Position numbers and translations under genes: made by a program
Assembly (NCBI RefSeq): GCF_012222825.1
Contig: NZ_CP038017.1
Coordinates: 1,364,001 to 1,428,000 of the forward strand
Direction: 5' to 3'
Origin: Allofrancisella frigidaquae
GTDB taxonomy: Bacteria; Pseudomonadota; Gammaproteobacteria; Francisellales; Francisellaceae
DNA length: 64,000 nt
Shown here: positions 30,943-39,850 of the stretch, in pieces
How the letters are laid out: each line of letters starts with the position of its first letter
How positions within the stretch are numbered: the stretch's first letter is position 1
Notes under the pieces: generated by a model
What the model saw: only the letters and a program-made list of their open reading frames with translations
Told to the model about the DNA's origin: nothing
Database searches by the model: none

Positions 30943-31914
30943 TTAAAATAAAGCTTTTGTAAAACCCTCGGCATTAAAAACTTGAAGGTCATCAATTTTT
31001 TCACCAACTCCTATAAATCTAATTGGTAAAGACATTTTTTTGGCTATTGAAAAAACAATCCCTCCTTTAGCAGTTCCATCAAGCTTAGTAATTGTTATAC
31101 CGGAGAGCTTTACAATTTCATTGAATGCTTCTGCTTGACTAAGAGCATTTCCACCAGTAGTTGCATCTAATACTAACATTACCTCATGGGGTGCTGTATC
31201 ATCTAGTTTTTTAATAACTTTAACTACTTTTTTAAGCTCCTGCATCAAATTATCTTTATTATGTAATCGACCTGCTGTATCGGCTATCACAACGTCTATA
31301 TTTTTTGATTTTGCTGAACTAATAGCATCATAAATTACTGAAGCACTATCAGCACCTTCTTTTTGATATATAACTTGAGTATTATTTCTATGACCCCACT
31401 CACATAATTGTTCAACTGCGGCAGCTCTAAATGTATCACCAGCTGCTAACATAACAGTTTTCCCTTCAGACTGAAATTTTTTAGTGAGTTTCCCTATAGT
31501 TGTAGTCTTGCCGACACCGTTAACTCCTACAACAAGTATTACATATGGAGATTTGCTACTATCTATTGCTAAAGCCTGTTGGCAAGGTAGAAGTATTTCT
31601 ATAAGTTTCTCTTTGATAATCTGGTTAAGCATGTCTGCTGTTTGTAGCTCATTTCTAGAAATTTTAGTTCTTAGATGAGCGATAATTTCATCTGTTGCTG
31701 CAACACCGATATCTGCTGTTAAAAGCTGCATCTCCAGTTCCTCTAAAAGGTCCTCATCCACAACTTTTTGGCCCATTAAAAGAGTATTTAAGCTATTACC
31801 AAATTTACTTGCTGTCTTTGACAGTCCAGACTGTAGTCTTGCAAATAAGCCTTTATTGCTTGGTTTTTGATCTAGACTATTATCTTCTGATTGTTTCTTT
31901 TTTCTAAAGAGCAT
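30943..31914 (-). CDS. ftsY: signal recognition particle receptor FtsY
   Basis: FtsY docks SRP-ribosome complexes at the membrane; its RNA partner 4.5S is also in this window at 56272-56381. The 323-residue protein has a short basic N terminus without the long acidic domain of Escherichia coli. The NG domain shows G1 GVNGVGKTTTIGKL, the insertion-box region, DTAGRLHNKDNLM and TKLDGTAKGG. The C-terminal IGVGEKIDDLQVFN is intact. Confidence 0.95.
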   Translation of the reverse strand: MLFRKKKQSEDNSLDQKPSNKGLFARLQSGLSKTASKFGNSLNTLLMGQKVVDEDLLEELEMQLLTADIGVAATDEIIAHLRTKISRNELQTADMLNQIIKEKLIEILLPCQQALAIDSSKSPYVILVVGVNGVGKTTTIGKLTKKFQSEGKTVMLAAGDTFRAAAVEQLCEWGHRNNTQVIYQKEGADSASVIYDAISSAKSKNIDVVIADTAGRLHNKDNLMQELKKVVKVIKKLDDTAPHEVMLVLDATTGGNALSQAEAFNEIVKLSGITITKLDGTAKGGIVFSIAKKMSLPIRFIGVGEKIDDLQVFNAEGFTKALF

Positions 31915-31966
31915 TATTAGAACCTTGAAAGTTAGTGTTTATAAGGTTTATATATAAACATAAGTG

Positions 31967-33274
31967 CTATTCGAAATATTTATCCCTAAGCTTAGCAATT
32001 TTTTGATGTAAAGGGTCAAACATACTTACGATATTTTTAGATTTAATAAAATGCACCTCTCCTTCAAAAGCTATTTCATCCCTTGCTCTTGCATAAACTT
32101 CCAGTAACTTATAACGCAAATCAATATTATTAGGATCTTTCTCTAAAGAATCTTGAATAGTGATACTAGCCTCGATGTATTTTTCACTATCCAAATATTG
32201 CTCCACTAACTCTTTTACATATAGCAATTCTTGTTCAATATTCTCTTTTAAGTCTATCTCTTGGACTGAGTTTTCTGTATTAAATTTAAACTTATCATTA
32301 ACGCTGGTTTCAAATACTATCCCTTTTTCGGTCTTAACAACTATACTTTTATCATTCTCACCAAACTCTTCTACACCATCACCTGGCGATACATCTAAGC
32401 TATCTCTTGGATAAAGCTCTGGTGTTTTTGTAACTGATTCTTCTTGCTTATCTGTAGGATTATCATTAAAAAAATCAAACTCACTTTGTAAAGTTTGCTG
32501 TGTTTTGTAAAAATCCCTGTCTGATACTACCGGAGAAATACGCGACATAAGATGATCTCTCTTTCTCTTTGATATAAGTGCTAGTTCTAGCTCTTTTTTA
32601 GAACTTATATTTTCCCATACTTTCTTTGCCACAAAAGATAACACAACCAAAATCAGTAAACTTAAAATTAATTTAAATATGCTGAAAAATGTAGTTCCCC
32701 CCCCTTGCTCACTACTGGAATCTTCCGTCGTTTGGATATTTCTGGAGTCTAGACTATCACTATATACAATAGTTGAAGTACTATCGTCAGGGATCAAAGA
32801 GGGTATTGTTGCTTGACTACTAATTACGTTTTCTGCGGTACTTATGTTTTCAGCAGACGAACTTGTATCTATCGTTGGTCTATCGCCAAGCTTTTGTTCG
32901 GCTGTGTTTATTACTGTTGGTAAATTTTGGTTACTAGTTGAATTATCTTGTTGGCTTTCATTTTCATAAGAACCTTGCAAAATTTGATTTCTAGCAAGCG
33001 CCAAACCATCTTCAACCTCTGATTTTGTTGTTGGTAAAGCTAACTTATCACCAATTTTTATTCTATTATCAACAATACCAGGTATTTCAGCTTTATTTAT
33101 ACCTCTAATAGCATCTGTTAATTCTGAGCTACTAACACCATCGATAACGTGTGATTTTGCTATCTTATACAAATAGTCACCTGGTTTAACAGTATATATT
33201 TCCATCCCAAACGATATATTAGTAACAGCTACAACAACGCTTGCTACGAAAATTTTCTTAACACTTGCCAGCAT
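31967..33274 (-). CDS. LysM-domain FimV-like inner-membrane protein
   Basis: The 435-residue protein has an N-terminal signal sequence (about 1-23), a LysM-like domain with EIYTVKPGDYLYKIAK (about 25-80), and a serine/threonine-rich periplasmic stretch (100-190). A single transmembrane helix follows at about 195-217, then a long acidic cytoplasmic part ending in a TPR-like pair of helices (about 355-435). This is the layout of FimV/Tsp45-type proteins, which help polar localisation and type IV pilus assembly. FimV identity is inferred from architecture. It lies between ftsY and prfC. Confidence 0.6.
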   Translation of the reverse strand: MLASVKKIFVASVVVAVTNISFGMEIYTVKPGDYLYKIAKSHVIDGVSSSELTDAIRGINKAEIPGIVDNRIKIGDKLALPTTKSEVEDGLALARNQILQGSYENESQQDNSTSNQNLPTVINTAEQKLGDRPTIDTSSSAENISTAENVISSQATIPSLIPDDSTSTIVYSDSLDSRNIQTTEDSSSEQGGGTTFFSIFKLILSLLILVVLSFVAKKVWENISSKKELELALISKRKRDHLMSRISPVVSDRDFYKTQQTLQSEFDFFNDNPTDKQEESVTKTPELYPRDSLDVSPGDGVEEFGENDKSIVVKTEKGIVFETSVNDKFKFNTENSVQEIDLKENIEQELLYVKELVEQYLDSEKYIEASITIQDSLEKDPNNIDLRYKLLEVYARARDEIAFEGEVHFIKSKNIVSMFDPLHQKIAKLRDKYFE

Positions 33275-33349
33275 CTAACGACCCTAAATTTATTCTAATA
33301 AAGACTAAAAAATTATAGCATATTTTTTGCACTTAAAAAGCCCTTGATA

Positions 33350-34927
33350 TTAATGCTCTCTTGTCGAACTAAATATAATATCTGGGTTTTTATCCTGAGC
33401 AAGCTGTAGATTCACCCCTGTAGGTGCCAAGTAAGTTAAATAACCGGTGCCATCATAAGCTAAGTTTACTTCATATTTTTTCTTAAATTCATTAAGTTTT
33501 TTTTCATCTTTAGAAAAAATCCATCTAGCTAATGTTACGTTAACCCCTTCATAAGAGCACTTAACATTATATTCACTGGCCAAACGTTGTGCTACCACAT
33601 CAAACTGTAATACACCTACAGCTCCTAAAATAAGATCATTTGAAATAGCTGGCTTAAAAACTTGAGTAGCGCCTTCTTCTGAAAGCTGAACTAAACCCTT
33701 TTGTAAAGCTTTCATTTTTAATGGATCATTTAGTCTAACTCTTTTAAAAATTTCTGGTGCAAAGTTTGGTATACCCTTGAACTTTAATTTTTCACCTTGA
33801 GTAAAACTATCGCCTATTTGGATGCTTCCATGATTATGCAAACCAATAATATCCCCAGCGAACCCTTCTTCAACTTGCTCTCTTTCTCCTGCTAAAAATG
33901 TCAAAGCTTTAGAGATTTGGAGTGTTTTACCTGTTCTTTCATGGTATATTTTCATACCTTTTTCATACTTACCTGAGCAAATTCTAAAAAATGCTATTCT
34001 GTCTCTATGTTTATCATCCATGTTTGCCTGGATTTTAAACACAAAACCAGTTAGTTTTTCCTCACAGGCTTTAACAACTCTTTGGTCAGCCTCTCTAGAT
34101 TGCGGCGCTGGAGCATACTTAGTAAAACCATCCATCATTTCTTTGACTCCAAAATTACTAAGTGCTGTACCAAAATAAACTGGTGTGAGTTTGCCTTCTA
34201 AAAACTCCTGCTCATCAAATTTATGACTTGCACCACGTACTAGTTCTATTTCCATCTCTAGATCTTCGTAAAGGTCTGAACCTATAGCATCTTTAGCATT
34301 TTCTAAACCACTAATTTTTTTGTAGTGATAAATCTCATGGCCATGACCACCCTCAAAAATGGTTACTTCGTCATTGTACAAATCATAAACACCTTTGAAA
34401 TATTTACCCATACCTATTGGCCAATTCATAGGAGCACATTTGATTTTAAGGATACTCTCAACTTCATCTAACAGTTCCAAAGAGTCTCGCGTATCTCTAT
34501 CAAACTTATTCATAAATGTTACTATTGGTGTATCTCTCAAGCGGCATACATTCATTAACTTAATAGTTCTGTCCTCAACACCTTTTACAGCATCAACAAC
34601 CATCAAAGCTGAATCTACAGCCGTTAAAGTACGATACGTATCTTCTGAAAAATCTTCATGGCCCGGAGTATCAAGCAAGTTAACAATTCTATCATTATAA
34701 GGGAATTGCATAACTGAAGTAGTTATTGAGATACCTCTTTGTTTTTCCATTTCCATCCAATCAGAGGTTGCATGCACACCACTTTTCTTAGCCTTAACAG
34801 TACCTGCCGTCTTTATTGCATTTCCAAACAATAGCATTTTTTCAGTTATGGTTGTCTTACCCGCATCAGGGTGAGAAATAATTGCAAAAGTTCTACGCTT
34901 AGCGATCTCTTTAAGAATATTGTTCAT
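33350..34927 (-). CDS. prfC: peptide chain release factor 3
   Basis: RF3 is a GTPase that recycles RF1/RF2 after peptide release. The 525-residue protein has G1 [31 protein letters not shown] (G3) and NKFDRD (G4), and the domain II/III sequences with [17 protein letters not shown]. Length is typical. The spacing to tmk upstream is 70 bases, so it may have its own promoter. Confidence 0.96.
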   Translation of the reverse strand: MNNILKEIAKRRTFAIISHPDAGKTTITEKMLLFGNAIKTAGTVKAKKSGVHATSDWMEMEKQRGISITTSVMQFPYNDRIVNLLDTPGHEDFSEDTYRTLTAVDSALMVVDAVKGVEDRTIKLMNVCRLRDTPIVTFMNKFDRDTRDSLELLDEVESILKIKCAPMNWPIGMGKYFKGVYDLYNDEVTIFEGGHGHEIYHYKKISGLENAKDAIGSDLYEDLEMEIELVRGASHKFDEQEFLEGKLTPVYFGTALSNFGVKEMMDGFTKYAPAPQSREADQRVVKACEEKLTGFVFKIQANMDDKHRDRIAFFRICSGKYEKGMKIYHERTGKTLQISKALTFLAGEREQVEEGFAGDIIGLHNHGSIQIGDSFTQGEKLKFKGIPNFAPEIFKRVRLNDPLKMKALQKGLVQLSEEGATQVFKPAISNDLILGAVGVLQFDVVAQRLASEYNVKCSYEGVNVTLARWIFSKDEKKLNEFKKKYEVNLAYDGTGYLTYLAPTGVNLQLAQDKNPDIIFSSTREH

Positions 34928-34997
34928 AATAATATAAATAAACTAATTGACTTTATTTTAATTAGAAGAGTTTACTAAATATTTTATAATTTAAAAA

Positions 34998-35615
34998 CTA
35001 AAAACATTCATTTAAAACTTGATGGATCCTTTTTTGTATTTCCTCTAACGGTAAACTAGCATCTATTTCTACAGCCTTATTTGATTTGTTTACGAGTTTC
35101 TTAAACACCTTTCTTGTTCTTTCGAAAAATTCTAAACCAGCTTGTTCTATTCTATCTGGAGAATTAACTTTTTTTGCTCTTTGCGACCCAACTAAAGGTT
35201 CTATGTCTAGGTAAATAACTAAATCAAGCTCGCAATTACCAAGAAAATTACTATTTAAAGCTTCTATCTTTGCCAAGTCTAAACCTCTACCACCACCTTG
35301 GTAAGCTAAACTAGACCAGTAAAATCTATCTGAGACAACATTTACACCTCGCTCTAAAGCTGGTAGGATTAAATTTCTATAATGCTGCACTCGAGCTGCG
35401 TAGATCATCAGCAGTTCAGCGTCAGAGTGAATTTCTTCGTTATACTTATTATGCAGAACAAGATTTCTTAGCTCTTCAGCTACCTTTGTACCACCTGGTT
35501 CTCGCGTATAAATAGCTTGGATTTTTTTCTCAGCAAAAAAATTTTGAATAAATTGCATAGCAGTACTTTTACCTGCTCCATCCAAACCTTCTATAACTAA
35601 AAATTTACCTTGCAT
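34998..35615 (-). CDS. tmk: thymidylate kinase
   Basis: Tmk phosphorylates dTMP to dTDP. The 205-residue protein has the P-loop [14 protein letters not shown], the DR-Y motif [15 protein letters not shown] and a lid region [14 protein letters not shown]. Length fits. It lies 20 bases after nupC, so it may be the last gene of the coaX-deoB-deoC-nupC unit, joining nucleoside salvage to dTTP supply. Confidence 0.95.
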   Translation of the reverse strand: MQGKFLVIEGLDGAGKSTAMQFIQNFFAEKKIQAIYTREPGGTKVAEELRNLVLHNKYNEEIHSDAELLMIYAARVQHYRNLILPALERGVNVVSDRFYWSSLAYQGGGRGLDLAKIEALNSNFLGNCELDLVIYLDIEPLVGSQRAKKVNSPDRIEQAGLEFFERTRKVFKKLVNKSNKAVEIDASLPLEEIQKRIHQVLNECF

Positions 35616-35635
35616 TACCTAGCAACCCTATTTTA

Positions 35636-36859
35636 CTAAACAAAAAGACCAACTACAGTAGCCGATAGAAAACTTACTATCGAAGCTCCATATACAATTT
35701 TTAAGCCAAACTTTGCCACCTTGATAGAGGCTTTTTTACTAACAGCTTGAATAGCCCCTATGATAATACCTATAGAGCTAAAATTAGCAAACGATATTAA
35801 AAACACTGATAAAACAGCTTTTGCATGAGTTGAGAGTTCGACACCCTTTTTAATCATAAGATCTATAGCTGCAAACTCATTACTAACCAACTTTGTTCCC
35901 ATGATTTCACCAGCAAGATGTAATTCTTGGTCTGGAATACGTAGCAACCATGCTATAGGATAAAAGATATAGCCTAAGATACCCGTAAAGGTAATTCCAA
36001 GAACTGCTTTACATATAATATCTATAATACTCAGTAATGCTATAAAACCGATAAGCATAGCACTAACAATTACAGCTATTTTAAATCCGTCTAATATGTA
36101 TTCAGCCAACATTTCAAAAAAACTTTGCTTCTCAATATTCTCTTCTAGGCTAATATGTAAGTTATCATAATCAAAAGCTTCTGATTTCTCATATGGGTTT
36201 ATAATTGTTAGTACAAAAAAGGTACCAAACATATTCATAACCATAGCCACAACCACATATCTAGGATCAAAACCATTTTCTATACTCAACATCCCCATAT
36301 ACGCACCTGCTATAGCAAGCGAAACTGTAGACATAGCCGTTGCTGCCATTGTATATAATACATTTGAAGGAAGGTGACCTATTATTTTTTTATAAGCTAT
36401 AAAATTTTCTGATTGGCCAACAGCAAGTGAACTAACAGCATTAAAAGACTCTAACTTACCCATTCCTGTTATTTTTGATAGTACAAATCCAACAAATTTT
36501 ATTAGAACCGGTAATATTTTTAAATATTGTAAAATACCAATAATAGCAGACATAACAATAATCGGCATCGCCACTGAAAAAAAGAAAATATGTCCCCCAT
36601 CCATATCAGCTAACGAACCAAAGATAAATCTTGTCCCTACATTAGCACTATTTAGCAAATAACTAAATCCAACAACAATTACAGTAATAACTTTTTCACC
36701 GATGTTTGATTTTAAAAAAAAGTAAGCTAAGCCGGTTTGGACTATAAGGATTAATAATAAATAGTTATACCTAATTTTTTTTCTATCACTGCTCCAAATA
36801 TAAGCTAATAAAAAAATTGCTAAAATATCTAATACAAAAAATAAAAGTTTAGTAACCAT
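35636..36859 (-). CDS. nupC: concentrative nucleoside transporter (NupC family)
   Basis: This 407-residue inner-membrane symporter imports nucleosides with protons. About nine hydrophobic segments are visible; family signatures include LAVGQSENFIAYKKI and the late segment GTKLVSNEFAAIDLM with N-E-F. The gene overlaps deoC by 11 bases, which fits uptake feeding deoxyribonucleoside breakdown. Substrate range is inferred from family and neighbours. Confidence 0.88.
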   Translation of the reverse strand: MVTKLLFFVLDILAIFLLAYIWSSDRKKIRYNYLLLILIVQTGLAYFFLKSNIGEKVITVIVVGFSYLLNSANVGTRFIFGSLADMDGGHIFFFSVAMPIIVMSAIIGILQYLKILPVLIKFVGFVLSKITGMGKLESFNAVSSLAVGQSENFIAYKKIIGHLPSNVLYTMAATAMSTVSLAIAGAYMGMLSIENGFDPRYVVVAMVMNMFGTFFVLTIINPYEKSEAFDYDNLHISLEENIEKQSFFEMLAEYILDGFKIAVIVSAMLIGFIALLSIIDIICKAVLGITFTGILGYIFYPIAWLLRIPDQELHLAGEIMGTKLVSNEFAAIDLMIKKGVELSTHAKAVLSVFLISFANFSSIGIIIGAIQAVSKKASIKVAKFGLKIVYGASIVSFLSATVVGLFV

Positions 36860-37583
36860 TCTTTACACATCCACCATCTGTTAATAAATTATCCAATAAA
36901 CTACTGACTCCAAATCTAAAAGTTTTTGGGTCGATATAATCATCTGAAAAGAGCGCTTGTGCTAACTTTATATATTCTACTGCTTGCTCATAGTCTCTTA
37001 TACCACCAGATGCTTTAAATCCTATTGTTTTTTTAGTTTCTTTTATTGTTTGAAGCATAACTTTCGCTGCCTGTGGTGTTGCGCCTTCCAGTGCTTTTCC
37101 AGTAGAAGTCTTAATAAAATCAGCACCATTATTTATAGCGTCTTGGGTTGCTTTATGTATCAGCTTATCTGACTTAAGCTCTCCTGACTCAATTATAACT
37201 TTTAAAATTTTATCACCACAGAGATCTTTGAGCTTTGAAACTATCTCACATGATTTACCAGAAAAACCTTTTTCCAAATACTCTTTATAATCTATAACTA
37301 CATCAATCTCATCAGCGCCTAGCTCTAAAGCTTCTGCAGTTTCAGCTAAAACTTCTTCTATAGAAAAGGTGCCTTGTGGGAAATTAACAACTGTAGCAAC
37401 TCTAAAATCTTTTCCTAAATACTTTTTAACCAATGGAATAAACTTTTTATAAACACAAATTGCAGCAACTGTACCAAGTGAATTTCTTGCTTTTAAACAT
37501 AAATCAACAATTTGTTGATCTGTATCATTATCACCTAACTGCGTTAAATCTATTAAAGGTACTATTTCTTGTTTACTAATCAT
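36849..37583 (-). CDS. deoC: deoxyribose-phosphate aldolase
   Basis: DeoC cleaves 2-deoxyribose 5-phosphate to glyceraldehyde 3-phosphate and acetaldehyde. The 244-residue protein has the Schiff-base lysine K158 in DFIKTSTGKA and the second lysine K190 in TIGFKASGGIRD. Its ATG overlaps the deoB stop by one base and its 3' end overlaps nupC by 11, so the three are translated as a unit. Confidence 0.94.
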   Translation of the reverse strand: MISKQEIVPLIDLTQLGDNDTDQQIVDLCLKARNSLGTVAAICVYKKFIPLVKKYLGKDFRVATVVNFPQGTFSIEEVLAETAEALELGADEIDVVIDYKEYLEKGFSGKSCEIVSKLKDLCGDKILKVIIESGELKSDKLIHKATQDAINNGADFIKTSTGKALEGATPQAAKVMLQTIKETKKTIGFKASGGIRDYEQAVEYIKLAQALFSDDYIDPKTFRFGVSSLLDNLLTDGGCVKNGY

Positions 37584-38821
37584 TACTTTTTCTCAAAAAT
37601 TGATCTACCATACTCTAATTTCTCTACTCCCATAAAATCAGCTATACTTTGCCCAATGTCTGCAAAAGTTTCTCTAGCTCCTATAAACTCTGACTCTATA
37701 TTTTTTCCCCACACTAGAAAAGGCACATATTCTCTAGTATGATCCGTCCCTGCTGCAGTTGGATCACAACCATGATCGGCAGTAAGGATAACCATAGTGT
37801 CTGTGTCTAAAATTTTATCTAATTCAGGAATCATAGAATCTAAATATTCTAACGCTCTACCATAACCTTTTGGATCTCTACGATGGCCAAAACTTGAGTC
37901 TAAATCGACAAAATTAGTAAATACTAAACTATTTGGCTCAGCTTGTGCATATTCTTTTATAGTTTGATCAAACAACTCTTCTAAACCTGTTGCTTTAACT
38001 TTTTTAGATATCCCTTGGTTAGCGTAAATATCGGCTATTTTGCCTATCGAAATAACTTTACCACCAGCTTTAGTCAATTTCTCTAATAAAGTTGGTGCTG
38101 GTGGTAATATAGAAAAATCTCTTCTATTACCAGTGCGCGCATATTCATCTGCTGATTCGCCTATAAATGGTCTAGCTATTACACGCCCTACTTTAATATT
38201 CATTTCATTAAGCGTTTCTCGAGCTATCTTACATATCTCTAACAACCGTTCTAATCCAAAATAATCTTCATGGGCAGCTATCTGAAATACACTATCTGCG
38301 GACGTATAAACTATAGGTTTTTTTGTAACACAGCTTTCGCAACCATATTGTTTTAAAATTTCAGTTCCTGAAGCATGTCCCGCATCTATAAAACCATCAT
38401 TTAACTTTGCTTTTTCAACCCATTTATCTATAAATTCTTGGTCAAAACAACTTTGTTCACTTTTAGGTGTAAAATAATACCAATCAAATGTAACAGGTAC
38501 ACCTGCTAACTCCCAGTGGCCACTTGGAGTATCTTTTCCTCTACTAATTTCGGCACAATACCCATACTTAGAGTTTTCAATTTCATCACCTTGAGTTGCT
38601 ATATTCAAAGATAAAGCTTGGCCACGACTATGTTCTGCAACTTTTTTTAAGCCTTTTTTAGCTAAGTTTGGCAGACTAATACTCATACCATTGTTTTTAA
38701 AGTAATCAACTATATGCCCTAAAGTATCAGTCCCTTGGTCACCAAACTCTGCAGCATCTGGAGCTTCACCAATCCCAAAAGAATCAAAAAGCAAGATTAC
38801 AACCTTTTTATTTCTCAACAT
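37583..38821 (-). CDS. deoB: phosphopentomutase
   Basis: DeoB isomerises (deoxy)ribose 1-phosphate to 5-phosphate. The protein of about 412 residues starts MLRNKKVVILLFDSFGIGEA, with AGGAG upstream; a TTG five codons earlier is less likely. Alkaline-phosphatase-fold metal sites are seen: DSFGIGEAPD near the start, DTPSGHWE, and ILTADHGCDPTAAGTDHTRE near the end. It lies 15 bases after coaX and runs into deoC. Confidence 0.95.
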   Translation of the reverse strand: MLRNKKVVILLFDSFGIGEAPDAAEFGDQGTDTLGHIVDYFKNNGMSISLPNLAKKGLKKVAEHSRGQALSLNIATQGDEIENSKYGYCAEISRGKDTPSGHWELAGVPVTFDWYYFTPKSEQSCFDQEFIDKWVEKAKLNDGFIDAGHASGTEILKQYGCESCVTKKPIVYTSADSVFQIAAHEDYFGLERLLEICKIARETLNEMNIKVGRVIARPFIGESADEYARTGNRRDFSILPPAPTLLEKLTKAGGKVISIGKIADIYANQGISKKVKATGLEELFDQTIKEYAQAEPNSLVFTNFVDLDSSFGHRRDPKGYGRALEYLDSMIPELDKILDTDTMVILTADHGCDPTAAGTDHTREYVPFLVWGKNIESEFIGARETFADIGQSIADFMGVEKLEYGRSIFEKK

Positions 38822-38836
38822 ATAAACTCCTGGCAA

Positions 38837-39619
38837 CTAACCTTTATTGTTAATATTTTCTAAAAAAGCTATTCTTATGCCTCGTAAAACCAAATCTGGT
38901 GAGATTTCATCAAAAATGTCTTCATCTTTAAACAAATTAGCAAAACCACCTGTCGCTATGGTATACACTTCATTTGTACCTACTTCCTCGATAATCCTAC
39001 TTTTAAGCTCTTTTAATGCCCCAAGATGGCCAAAATACAACCCCGAACGAATGTTTGTTATTGTATCATTACCTATAGCCTTATTGGGCTTAATAATTGT
39101 TACTGACGGTAATTGAGCAGCTCCTTGGCATAAAGCGTTCAAAGATAGCTTAACACCTGGTAATATGCAACCACTTAAATATTTATGATCTTTAGTTACA
39201 ACATCTAAAGTAGTTGCAGTACCAAGGTCAACTATAATCAGATCCTTATCTGGGTAGTCAGCAACTGCTCCTATACAACTTGCTAGCCTGTCTGCTCCTA
39301 CTTGATGTGCCTCTACAGCAGACATATCAAGGTTTAGTTTAAGATTCATATTCACAAAAAAAGGTTTTAGCTTGAAATATTTTATGATTGCTGACCCAAG
39401 TGAATAATTTAAATGTGGCACCACTGAGGAAATTGCACACCCTGTTATATAATTAGGATCAATATTATTCTCACGTAAAACTTGTCGTAAAAATACACCC
39501 AACTGATCAGAAGTTGAATCAGCCGAAGCTGTAGCATAACGCGTCTGATTAATTAATTTATCACTATCAAAAACACCTGTGTGAATATGTGAGTTACCCA
39601 CATCCATAACTAATAACAT
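38837..39619 (-). CDS. coaX: type III pantothenate kinase
   Basis: CoaX phosphorylates pantothenate, the first step of coenzyme A synthesis. The 260-residue protein has the ASKHA-type start MLLVMDVGNSHIHTGVFD, the GADRLASCIGA loop and IIVDLGTATTLDVV. Type III kinases need a monovalent cation and are not inhibited by CoA. The gene is first of the coaX-deoB-deoC-nupC-tmk series. A 230-base spacer upstream towards polA holds only weak inverted repeats. Confidence 0.94.
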   Translation of the reverse strand: MLLVMDVGNSHIHTGVFDSDKLINQTRYATASADSTSDQLGVFLRQVLRENNIDPNYITGCAISSVVPHLNYSLGSAIIKYFKLKPFFVNMNLKLNLDMSAVEAHQVGADRLASCIGAVADYPDKDLIIVDLGTATTLDVVTKDHKYLSGCILPGVKLSLNALCQGAAQLPSVTIIKPNKAIGNDTITNIRSGLYFGHLGALKELKSRIIEEVGTNEVYTIATGGFANLFKDEDIFDEISPDLVLRGIRIAFLENINNKG

Positions 39620-39850
39620 TTTATTAACCTCAATTTTCTACTAAACATAAATAACACCATGATGTAACTTAATAATGTTAACGTACTTATTTACGTATTC
39701 GTTATTCACTATTTTAAACCCATTAATAACTATTAATAACCAAAACTTTACGCCAACTTAAAACTATAATTTAAAGCGCTTCTTTTGACTACCTAATTGA
39801 TATAATTCACTCTCACTCTAAAATTTTGGCAGATATCTCACAAAATAAGT

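Noticed and set aside
39620-39850. Inverted sequence around TAACGTA/TACGTTA between coaX and polA
   Set aside because: Only short arms in AT-rich DNA, with no promoter or regulator gene to support an operator.
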